This document shows positions 35,201 to 44,137 of a stretch of 64,000 nt of DNA, piece after piece (position 1 is the first letter of the stretch; each line of letters opens with the position of its first letter). A model generated the notes under the pieces. The model worked only from the letters and a program-made list of their open reading frames with translations. It was not told the DNA's origin and did not search any database. Location: assembly GCA_934045075.1 (NCBI GenBank), contig OW203724.1:13937473-14001472 (forward strand), read 5' to 3'. A program made the position numbers and the translations under genes. The stretch is from Yponomeuta sedellus. Taxonomy: Eukaryota > Arthropoda > Insecta > Lepidoptera > Yponomeutidae.

Positions 35201-37649
35201 TCCATCCCACCAAAAAGGACAAGACAATAGGCGTCTCTCTTTCTTTTTATAGTGATGTTATCACATGAACGTTCATACCTTCATGTTTATCTTGAAGGCT
35301 AAATACATTTTAGTACTAGTAAATTAGTCAAATTTAATACTTTTTGAACTAAAACTTTCGTAAGCACAACACATTGTAGACGAAACCTGGTCGGACTTTT
35401 CCGATATAACAACACCCGTAAGTAGATCCGGACTAAAAGTCTACAAAATTTAATACTGCTAAATTATTATGAATACAATAAAGACCACTATTAATGAGCA
35501 GGTATTAAAGTTAGAGTGACAGTACCCCAGTGGGTAGAACAATATACTCAGTGCGGCAATTCACAAATGACTTTGTTTAATAACTTAAGTTACGAGTACG
35601 TACACTTTGTGAAGTTATTGTAGCAATACCACTCGCTAAAATGAAGGAAAACCTCGTGACGAAACCTGAGTGTCTGTGGTGTTCAAATATATAAATATAT
35701 TGAAACAGCCAATCCGCGATGGGCACGCGTGGTAATTAAGCTCACACTATCTCTCTCTCTCTCTCTCTGAGAGAAGGCCTGTACCATGCAGAGGGGCATT
35801 TATAGGGTACCTAAAAAAACAATTATAGTTATAAAATTTCACTGCTACTGATAATGCGTGAATGCGCGAAAACCTTTTGACTCTTTGACCCACTTTTTGG
35901 CCCCTCAAGCCTACCCAAGAAAAAGTAGGCCTTATTTTGACCACATATTTAGTAACAAAAAGTACTACTTTAGTACTACTTAGACCGACTCTCTTTAAAG
36001 CATACGGACTAGAAGGAAGCAGTACCGAAGGCGGCAGCTAATCATTTTAGGAACTTTTGGTAAAGCAAACCGAAACGTGGTAAACTTGTATCTTGCGCTT
36101 GCAGTCGTTTATTCAAGGTGAAGGGGCTTCAACGCATACCGAGGACTTTCGCGGCCACCTGTTCTGCTACCGGCATCGATTGCCTGATCGTCGCCCGTCG
36201 ACGCGTTTATGAATGAATACCCATAGAATTATTTCAAACCGCAATCAGAGCTTTCAAAGTGAGGTAACAAATTGGTAGCCAAATAGGCACGCTTAAAGTT
36301 GTTTCTATTGCACTATTCTGTCATGTCAATGTGTGTTTGCGAACGTCACTTCCTACAATCCGGTACATGACTTACGTTAATGTGTGCGTGACGCCTCGCT
36401 TTTGAGTGCTTATTTATAAAAACAAGAATAATTCATTAATTGGTAAAGGAACCTTATTGCGGACGATTTATACTGCATTTCAGGAGTATTTTAGATGAAT
36501 CGTGTTTCTGTAAGGCTTGTTTATAAAAACAAGATTAAGTACTTAATAGATTTGTAGAGGAACCTTATTTCCGGCTATTTATTTGAATATGTTAACTAGA
36601 ATGCATTTCAGGAGTATTTTAGAGGAATAGTGTTTTTGAATAACACCGTATCACCGTTTTGTAAGAGTCTAGCCGTGTTCAAGAATTCAAGACATTTTAA
36701 AATTATTTACACGCAATAGGCTCATTTTACTTTAGCATAAAGATTTGAATATGAAATTATTTTAGTGAATATGTTAGCTAGATTTGCATAAATGAAAGCA
36801 ATAAAAAATTCGAACACATCGAGATTGCATGACTGATATTACGTGTGCAAATCAAGGAGTGCCGAGAGCTGAAGGTTGTTGATAATATTGTACCTATTAT
36901 TTGTATTTCGATATCAACCCTTGTATGTGCCTGCTGGGGCACGGGTCTCTTCCTGCATCGCAGGAAGGTTAGGCCTTTCTCCACCACGGGGGCCAAGTGC
37001 GGGTTGGTGGAGCCTTAATGTTAGAAGTTATCCAGCAGCCTTTAAGGCCTCTGTGGTGGCTTAACGACTGCCATTACATGACCGCCGGCACCAACCATTG
37101 CTATTTATATACTCTAATATACATATTATCTTGTTATCCTATAATCATTTAATACAATTTGTATTATCATAATTGGTCATTCAGGTTTTTCTGTGTTCCA
37201 GATTGCCAATTTTAAATAATTTCTCCTGACGACTGTGCGCTACCGCAAGTGGATGGTTTTCCATTAGACGATGTTTTATTTTTAAATGGCTGACCAAAGA
37301 AGTAATAAAGGTATGGAACTATGTCGTTTCGTTTCGTTATCGTCGCATGTGAAACCGTGCGATGGCACACAGTGGACCGGAAAATAGGCCTAGGTATTAG
37401 ATACTTTTCCCTCGTAAACGTATTATATTTTTATTAACATAATTATATTGTTTTATTATGCGTACCAAGTGGGAGATTTTTATTTTCAAATAGATAATAC
37501 TTTCCTGTGTGATTTGATTAAGTTATCATGCATGTGTTTCTTTTTTTATTGTTGTGTGTTTATAAATAAAATATTGTCTTACCCGTGTCTGTACCAATAC
37601 CAACAATCATTATAAATAACACTAGAATACCACACTTTTTTACATACAT
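26217..37649 (-). CDS. Secreted neutral lipase (pancreatic-lipase family), N-terminal part
   Basis: Five minus-strand exons join in phase: 37583-37649, 31078-31192, 29068-29246, 27154-27247, 26217-26368 (607 nt, 202 residues). Exon 1 encodes a signal peptide (MYVKKCGILVLFIMIVGIG). Exon 2 ends CPDKEINFFLYTP. Exon 3 has RRKNVLIIHGFNGTYSKNP, with the oxyanion-side HGF motif. Exon 4 has AYLSRKDYNVFMVDW, and exon 5 has the nucleophile elbow GHSLGAH with Ser181. The family hydrolyses acyl esters of lipids outside the cell. After ...YKIV a donor GTAAGT follows, but no exon for the GLDPA block (catalytic Asp) or the catalytic His was found on the minus strand down to position 1. The gene may be 3'-truncated, may continue left of the window across both Aldh genes, or may have exons I missed. 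Exon 3 starts at the TCTCTCTAG acceptor because only that choice fits the phase of exon 2. Confidence 0.8.
26534..26845. mobile_element. Foldback MITE with internal 42-bp tandem repeats
   Basis: The outer arms (GGCCCACTTGCGTCAGCCCG on the left; GCTGACGCAAGTGAGCC on the right) are inverted. The middle holds five to six tandem units of about 42 bp, each with GAGTTAACCGGTTAAATCGA and TTTCGCATACAAAAT. The core TTAACCGGTTAA is itself palindromic. It lies in the lipase intron between exons 4 and 5. A TTAACCGG-bearing MITE group is familiar from Lepidoptera. Confidence 0.75.
27415..27545 (+). repeat. RTE-like LINE 3' coding end
   Basis: The plus strand encodes DRVREAFAQQWDT (GAGGCCTTTGCCCAGCAGTG), typical of the last residues of lepidopteran RTE-type ORF2. 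It is antisense in the lipase intron. Confidence 0.55.
27983..28330 (+). repeat. Family B retroposon with target duplication
   Basis: Flanked by a 12-bp direct repeat AATTAACAACCA (27971-27982 and 28331-28342). The body includes GACTACCGCTAGTGGCATTT, CCGTGCTTCGCAAGG, CTGTCTTACAATCCTCCACC and the end AGTGGGGGCATACAAAGGG. The duplication length indicates LINE-assisted retroposition. Confidence 0.8.
28860..29045 (+). repeat. Family C repeat with tRNA-like start
   Basis: GCGCATCTGCCTACCATGCG and CCCGGGTTCGATCCCCGGCT resemble part of a tRNA. They are followed by GCAGGTCTTGGATGTTTACA and GTGTGGGGCCAGAAGCAATG as in the copy at 24606-24749. It ends just 3' (on the gene strand) of the donor of lipase exon 3. 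Confidence 0.6.
29441..29653. repeat. Family A repeat with inverted head
   Basis: A 14-bp direct repeat TAATAATGGAACAA flanks it (29427-29440 and 29654-29667). The inverted head (reverse tRNA-like module) is followed by the sense tail GCACGGGTTAGTGCATTAAA and AAATAAAAATAG. Its junction differs slightly from that at 16908. Confidence 0.8.
29741..29900 (+). repeat. Family D repeat, uninterrupted copy
   Basis: GTAGTGTTGTTTTGATCTGA and TATTGGGTGGAAAATACTGC match 52102-52320 closely. The site equivalent to the family A insertion at 52190 is empty here (GGAAAAACTCATTAAATTAC). Part of it (CCTCGGGAATTGATTCTTTC) is also found at 54600-54625. Confidence 0.65.
30715..30825 (+). repeat. GTGTGAG-rich simple sequence
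   Basis: Imperfect repeats of GTGAGTGTGTG-type words within the intron between lipase exons 2 and 3. An RTE-like tail (GAGGCCTATGTCCTGCAGTG followed by GATGATGATGATG) lies at about 30925-30985. Confidence 0.6.
31682..32036 (+). repeat. Family A copy with both ends, inverted-repeat form
   Basis: The left end TTTTTAATGCACTAACCCG is the complement of the right end CGGGTTAGTGCATTAAAAA. Between them are a short inverted head fragment and a complete sense copy (GTACGTAATACAGAG, GCTCAGTTGGATAGAGCGC, GGTTCGAATCCCGG). The tail segment GGTTTTTAAAAT is duplicated. Confidence 0.7.
32055..32299 (+). repeat. Family A tRNA-like repeat, sense copy
   Basis: Follows the previous copy directly. 5' body ATTCCGATGTAAAACCTAAC, tRNA-like module (GCTCAGTTGGGGGAGCGC, CGGGTTCGAGTCCC) and GCCTCTAAATAGGTTTTTAT are all present. 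The A-rich tail is lacking. Confidence 0.7.
32347..32576. mobile_element. TA-flanked MITE (CAGTCTGTTAG family), intact
   Basis: 230 bp bounded by CAGTCTGTTAGCTTTTAGAA and the inverted CTAAAAGCTAACAGACTG, with TA on both sides. Internal words CTATATAAAACTTTTCTTC and CGATTCTATCCGATAG are shared with 16841 and 38342. Confidence 0.8.
35340..35800. repeat. Repeat fragments and CT microsatellite
   Basis: 35340-35450 is the reverse complement of 14225-14320. 35610-35750 (ACCACTCGCTAAAATGAAGG, CACGCGTGGTAATTAAGCTC) resembles the inverted-repeat arms at 58287-59260, and a CT run lies at about 35748-35770. Between 32600 and 35300 I see no gene; only an RTE-tail-like segment near 34160-34260 stands out. 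Confidence 0.5.
36908..37100 (-). repeat. Family B repeat, 3' part on the minus strand
   Basis: The plus strand shows ATCAACCCTTGTATGTGCC, GCACGGGTCTCTTCCTGCAT and ACCACGGGGGCCAAGTGCG, the reverse complement of the family B tail. It lies in the first lipase intron. Confidence 0.65.
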
Positions 37650-38341
37650 ATTATTGTATTTTCCTTAACACGCACGCTTAATTAACAACTTTCTCGTTTG
37701 TTTTCCAATAAACTTAGATCGATGATCTAAGAGTATTTTTTGTCACAACACTTTTTCGTGCACCATTTTTCGGATGTTTGTTGGACCGGTCAAGCCGTTA
37801 ACGAAATTTGTATTTAGAATTTTAGCCTCGTTCAAAGAAAGTGAAGCGCGTGAACCAGTTATTGGGTACAAGCCGACAGCGGTATAACGCGCGTCGCGCG
37901 TCGCGCACTTGTGGCGGAGAAATGCTGGCGAATGATGTCCAGTCAGACTGGAATCTTTCTTTTCTTAGGGTTCAGTACTCGAATTGTGACAACGGGACCC
38001 TACTGTAAAGCAACAACGCAACGTCTTTGTGTCTGCTCATGTGACCTATAAAGGTGCAGTGTTGTAAAACTTATAAAACTGGAACGACTTCAACTTTGTG
38101 CTTTATTTATACTGTTTTATTTATAATAAAAAACAGAAAACCGGATAAAAACGGAATTAGCAGGTAAAAATAGTCAGATTTAGTCAAGATGTAAAGTAGG
38201 CAGTAATGATGAATATGGTGGAAATCTCGAAAATTAGTGAAATCATTTTAAATATTTGAAGCTGATAGATAGAAAAAGAAATTTAAAAAATGGTGTAAAG
38301 AGCTTTGCATCGTTACAAAGGGATGATCTACTGTCTATCTA

Positions 38342-38569
38342 CAGTCTGTTAGCTTTTAGAATATACCTTAGGCTCTTGAGTAGGCTTTGGTTTTTGCCGA
38401 AAGCACACGAGTTCAATACTACATCCTGCTCTTTATAAAACTTTTCTTCTTATTTTGAAAAGTTATGTAAAGTTAAGTGTCATAATATTAGTTCCGATAT
38501 TTCTATTACACAAATATATCCGATTCTATCCGATAGAAGCCGAGGTGTATTCTAAAAACTAACAGACTG
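38342..38569. mobile_element. TA-flanked MITE (CAGTCTGTTAG family)
   Basis: 228 bp with ends CAGTCTGTTAGCTTTTAGAA and CTAAAAACTAACAGACTG, TA on both sides. Clear sequence similarity to 32347-32576 throughout. Confidence 0.8.
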
Positions 38570-40785
38570 TACCGTAGTGGAAAGGAAGTAGACATGTGAA
38601 ATTCATAGAATATGAGTATTGGTACGGGTTTTATCAATTATTTTTCTAAAATACGCAGTTTTTTTTTCGAATATGACCTCTAAATTCAAAATACGTATGC
38701 ATGTATTTAGGTATCGTAGAAAAATATTTTGGAGTCGTTGCCAAGTTCCAAACCAGCACCGATCGACTGCAAAATATTCTTCTACATAATTATGATTCTA
38801 TATACAATAAAGCGTTCTCTATCTATCTACGTTACAGGTATTTCGTATTGAAAGTCTTATTCGTAAAACGAAACTGCGTACAAAAAATATTCGTTTAAAT
38901 TATTTCTGCGTTTTTAGGTCTGAAGTTGGTTTCTTTTTTTCATTATTTTTTTATTTGTTTTGATACGAAACCATTGGTGCAAGAGTCCGACTCGTACTTC
39001 GCTGTTTTTTTTCTTTACGATGAACGGCTGCTTGTAACGTTCAACGCAACAGTTACGTTATGGAATAATTTGTCGTTGAAATTCGGTTAAGTGCAAAATG
39101 CACTCAGCAATAATTAAGTAGCGTATATTAGTCCAAGTAGAAATTAATTTCCTAAATATGGCTTAACTACATATGGGTACAGTCCACAGCACATCAACAT
39201 TTAGGTACCTACATGCGTGATATGATGCGTGCAATCTAATCTTAAGGGCGACTTTGCAACAAAAAGCTAAAAATTAACTACTTTTGACTGTACACAATAC
39301 AAATATTTACGTTCAACAGTCAACAACCGATCAAAATTTACAATCTGTGGTTTGAAACATTTTAATCGCATATGTATAGAGTTGAAATCGTATTGGCAGG
39401 TATATCTTCTACTGGTTGCAGATTATCTGTATAAGTAGCTCTAATTATACTTACTAATTATAACATAATACAATCGACAGCACTACATCAACCTTTACAA
39501 TATTTTTTTAAATGCATGGAGTTTAGCCAGTTGGGCGACTTACAAAACAAAAAGTAAAGTAAACTTATTTACTGGTTGCTTTAAAAGTTAAAGCAACCAT
39601 TTAATAATAAAAAGTAAGAAATATTTGCCTAGCAGTAAGATACGTCAGCATAACTTAGAATTTTAGAGAAATCAGTGCATCGTCTACTACAATACAAAGT
39701 AAAACAATAAGTTCACACTTTTGTTTTCATTTTTACTTGTAGGCTGCTTTACTTTCACCTTCAATAAACAATGCTTACTTACTGATTCACGATCTCATAA
39801 ACATGGTAGGTAAAAAAAATCATTCATATCATAATCTTACCTTTTTGTTGATTTTATTTATATTTCGAAAGCCTTTATTTTTTAAAATAGCCCTTTTTCT
39901 TGTTTGCCGATTACTTTTAATAAAAGCAAAAGCGCTGGCCACTTTCCCTAAAAAAAGTTCCCGATAGCCATAAAATAAAATAAAAGAAAATCGCTTTTAC
40001 TTTCTTTTAGCTAATGGCACTCTGGCATAATGATGCCAGTGAACAGCATGAACACATAAAAGGTTGTATAGGCCCACCTTAGCCTCCGCAGTTGTGTACA
40101 TAACAACTCTGATGAAATTTACAACTAATACGGATTATCTAAAGCCCTGAAATTAACAAATCTCGTTTTCTTGAAAGTATTCAAGATTTTAACGAGATTT
40201 ACTTACTTTATACTTTAAAAAAACACAAAATCAAAAACAAAATAACATCGCATCGATCCTTCCAAAGGATGAATGTATATATTGTCTCTACAATACAACT
40301 ACAATATCGTTGAAACTTGGGATCGAATGTATATACATTGATAAAATATCAACTTTGCGTGAGGATGTACTTAGATAGGTACTAAATGTAATAAATAATC
40401 ATATTTCTTAATATGAAGCACATGATTTTCACGTTATGATTGTTTGAGTTTTGCCTTATTTATCCTTTCGCGATACAGTCGAGAGCAGGTCAACCTTTAT
40501 GTTGCAAAGTCATCATTAACGTAACAAATCATAGTGCAGGTGTGCAAAGGTTGATGTACTGTACCTCATACGTATTACAGGTGCCTGAGTACCTCATTGG
40601 TAGAAACGAAGATTATTCTATGCTTTACGGTATGGACGGATTCGCATAAAAATGTGATAGACCAGAGAGGTGAGTCTCTAAAATGCGTAGTCTTTCAACA
40701 GTCGTATTAGTCCGGTAATGGTCGTTTCATTCACACTATCAGTAGTGTTAATAACTAATCGCATTGCAATGGTGTAACCCGTGCT

Positions 40786-41136
40786 CGTGGCCTAGGCGAA
40801 CGGAGTGATTGCAATCAATCACTTGGTCAAGCAACAACAGGCGCGTTCAGGTACAGGATGGGTGAGCGTCCCGTGACTACCGCTAGAGGCATTTTTCCGA
40901 GCGCTTCCGTGCTTCGCAAGGCACGTTAAGCCGTTGGTGCCGGCTGTCATATAATGGCAGTCGTTAAGCCATGTCAGAGGCCTTGTGGGCGGCTTGATAA
41001 CTTCTGACAGTAAGACCCGCCTTACAATCCTCCACCACCCCGGACTTGGCCCCCGTGGTGGAGTATGGCCTAACATTCCTGCGATGCAGGAAGACACCCG
41101 TGCCCCAGCAGTGGGGACATACAAGGGTTGATAACG
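40786..41136 (+). repeat. Family B retroposon with target duplication
   Basis: Flanked by AACCCGTGCT at 40776-40785 and 41137-41146 (10 bp). It starts CGTGGCCTAGGCGAACGG and ends AGGGTTGATAACG. It is nearly full length and the best reference copy with 62327-62711. Confidence 0.8.
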
Positions 41137-41836
41137 AACCCGTGCTACTTAACTCGGCGCCTCACGCGATTCGATCTTCTTCGCGAGAGATGCTCATTTA
41201 ATTTGCGCGGGTTTTACCCCTGGAATGACATTGTAGGTACTGCTATTGCTTTGTAGACTACCAAATTGAGGCAAATATTAACCATTGTCGTGCTTATTTC
41301 ATTCTATTGAAAAACGGTGTAAGTATTCTAGGGCCTGCTGCACTGTCAACAAAGAGCGTCAATCGCTGTAGTCGTGAAGATTGGGTGCGGATCACACTCA
41401 GCTTAAGGGTTCCGTATTTAGATCTATTGAAAGCCCAAAAATGTCCTGCCACAGAAAATCCCAATATATGTATACAGTTACTAAACATTCTTCATACGTG
41501 GGCTGATTCACTTATCAAGTAGTGGACCTCAAAGCGCGCCGAGAAATAAAACACATTGTATAATTGATAAAAACAAAAAAAAACATAATGCACTTTAAAC
41601 ATTAGCAGGGTCCATTAACTATTTACATTTTGCTGAAAGAATACTTTATATAAGAGTAGAACCTTTTATAATTCCCTACTGTTTACATGTTATATAATTG
41701 AATTAGGTACTTAGGCACTTTGGAATTAAGAAATCGTTTTTTTTTCCGTTTTATTCTTCTATAGTCTCCTTTCAACACTATTCATTAATATAAAAAAAAT
41801 TAAACTTTCTCGATTTGAACACATAGTTAGAATATA

Positions 41837-41904
41837 AACTATTGCTATTTTACCTATGTATATAGGTAAAATTACCTATGTATATAGGTGAAATAGCAAT
41901 AGTT
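41837..41904. repeat. 68-bp near-perfect palindrome
   Basis: AACTATTGCTATTTTACC on the left pairs with GGTGAAATAGCAATAGTT on the right. The centre is two copies of ACCTATGTATATAGGT separated by AAAATT-type sequence. Only one mismatch was found over the arms. Confidence 0.8.
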
Positions 41905-42065
41905 ACTACGCGATTAAGCCCCGAAAATATTCTAACTATTCATTTAGCTCAACGATGTTGCAAGCTCAACCTATAAAAAAACTGTTTGTAAAACCTTCAA
42001 AAAAGGCCTCTTTGTCAATTACCTCCTTGCTCTCTTTTAAAAGTTCTCCTTCTTCAGGCTATATT

Positions 42066-42316
42066 ATGTAGTCCACTGCTGGACGTAGCCCTCCCCTAAT
42101 GAGCGCCATAGCGCCCTGTCTTCAGCTTGCCGCATCCAGCATCTGCCTGCAGTTTTTCGCAGATCGTCATCCCACCTGGTCGGAGGGCGTCCTACACTAC
42201 GTTTGCCGAGTCGCGGTCTCCACTCAAGAACACGCCTACTCCAACGGTTGTCGGTTCTTCGCTAGATATGGCCAGTCCATTGCCACTTCAGCTCGCTAAT
42301 TCTCTGAGCTATGTCA
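42066..42316 (-). pseudogene. RTE-like LINE relic, ORF2 C-terminus
   Basis: The minus strand reads RVLEWRPRLGKRSVGRPPTR, WDDDLRKTAGRCWMRQAED and ALWRSLGEGYVQQWTT. This is the characteristic C-terminal segment of lepidopteran RTE-type endonuclease/reverse transcriptase proteins. One in-frame TAG upstream (after WTGHI) shows it is dead. A short piece of the same end recurs near 45944-45970. Confidence 0.75.
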
Positions 42317-42724
42317 AATAGTTACCATCTCCCTATTGAACATCATTCGCCACTAAGCCATTTCTTCATATTTGGTAAGAGGAAGATGTCACTGGGACTA
42401 AATTATGGAGGAAGTGGCAATAATGAGCCATTTTTGGCACAAATTCACGAAGCACTTCATAGATTGCGCTTATAGCCGTGCACATACAAGAACAGGGACA
42501 CGTCTGTCAAGTGTTGCTTGGTTTAGATTAATTAAATTGACAGCTGTATTCCGGTTTTTGTATGGATACGCCTGTAAGCGTCATCTATGAATGGCTTTGT
42601 GAATTTTTGTGCCATATGTATTTAATCTTATTTGACTAGATTTAATGTAGGCAGCTATTGCAGGCTAGTGGTCTAGAATATTATCCTGATCAAATATAGT
42701 TTTTCTTTGCTACATTATTAACTA

Positions 42725-43366
42725 TTATTATTGTTTGCCCTTCTCCAGAATATAGATATAAATTACTTCTTGGTTGTCCTTGATTCTTGGCAAATGACTA
42801 TGGGCATGTCACCAGCCGAACATAGTTTCTCGGAACATACCGTTTATGGCCCCCATTGCCTAAATGCACACAAACTCTGCCTTCTATACAAGAACCATAA
42901 TCATCCTTTATCTCCCGCTTACCTGAAAGCAAGGTTTCAATACCTGTACACTGGAAAAGATCATAAATATCGCTTAACTCCCACCACACAATGTCAAAAT
43001 TGCAGCTCACAATACTGTACGTTACGGTGGTTCCTTCACGGTCCAGTCGTTACCCTGTGGAACGCACTGCCACAGAACATAATTATGCACTATCAGTATC
43101 TTCAAGAAGCGGTTGAAAGAGCATTATCTATCTCTATCGTAACATGATCTATCTCTATCGTAACATATTCATGTATTATATATTTATATCCATGGTTTTT
43201 TATTTTGATATCTAGTTTATGTCATTTATTCTATTCTTTTACACGTGTAGACCCCATTTTCACTGTTTCTCCTATTTTCTAAGGTACAGAGAAAGGCTCG
43301 CTTTTGCACATGTTATTTCTTATGCAATGTCCTCTGAAATGTTTGTGTGCAATAAAGTATAATTAC
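42725..43366 (+). pseudogene. Possible LINE relic with polyadenylation tail
   Basis: An open frame to 43147 ends with GPVVTLWNALPQNI, reminiscent of the ORF2 C-terminus of Jockey/CR1-type elements. 3' of it, 43290-43366 is a LINE tail ending TGTGTGCAATAAAGTAT, shared with 9101-9175. The upstream part of the frame is not recognisable. Confidence 0.35.
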
Positions 43367-43379
43367 TTAATTCCTTTCT

Positions 43380-43720
43380 TCTTTCTTTGGGGCACGTTTA
43401 CCGGCAGAAGCACATTGTTTTGACCGTCGTCGTTTAGTCTTTTTTGGTGTATAATGGTCGACCCATGTTTCGTAAACGGTTACGTACCGATGCGTACACA
43501 GATCACCCTTTTTTGCGTAAAAATTAATTCGGATTGTGGTTATACATACATGGCATAGCATTTCTCAGAAGTTTTTAAGCGATTTCGTTTTTGGCCGGCA
43601 GCGGCAATTAGTAAACGCGGCACCAATCTTGCAGATCTTTTTCGTGCCCAGATTATCGTGCAAAATGTGAAAAATTCGCTCAGTCTAGATGTGCACAATA
43701 AGCTACCTTGTGTATCTTTA
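43380..43720 (-). pseudogene. mariner transposase relic
   Basis: Two overlapping minus-strand frames encode ARKRSARLVPRLLIAAAGQK and, after a frameshift near 43550, RYVTVYETWVDHYTPKKTK and GKRAPKK. These match the mariner pattern in which a WVPRLL block precedes VDETW.HHYTPE. The catalytic Asp of DETW is Tyr here, and both ends are missing, so it is inactive. Confidence 0.7.
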
Positions 43721-44137
43721 CAGTCTGCCGAAACAATATCGTAGACATAAAAACGCTGCAAACAACAGTTTAAATCAGTCCAAGTTACTTTGGCAACCCT
43801 GGCAAGTAGCAAGGTGCAAACTCAGTATATAAACAGAGATTAGTAAACAGACTCATGAACTCTAGAGACGTTTTATTTAGTACAACGATACTCGTGGCGG
43901 GAGTCACTACAGCTACTGTGTTTAGTGATTTTTAGTGGCAGACGACAATGTAGTTAATTAATTAGCTCCTACATAATTTGGTTGCGTAACAAGACATTCT
44001 GTTTACGACTGAGCCCGAGTGAACTTTATTGACTCTTTAATTAAAATGTTTTTAGGTTAAGTTCCGCGGTGTCTCCAATACATTTTATATGAGGAAGTAG
44101 GTGCATACCTACTGCATTATCTACCTAATTATTTAAA

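Larger units (their letters stand above)
37650..44137. other. Intergenic region between lipase and antiporter
   Basis: Divergent arrangement: the lipase start at 37649 (-) and the antiporter start at 44138 (+). A CpG-rich patch at 37880-37930 (GCGCGTCGCGCGTCGCGC) lies about 250 bp upstream of the lipase start and could be promoter-associated. The rest holds MITE, family B, RTE, LINE and mariner relics listed separately. Roughly 38600-40750 shows nothing recognisable. Confidence 0.45.

Noticed and set aside
40563..40650. Possible exon (VPEYLIGRNEDYSMLYGMDGFA)
   Set aside because: An acceptor-like TATTACAG and a protein-like peptide are present, but there is no donor before the stop, no partner exon and no recognised family.
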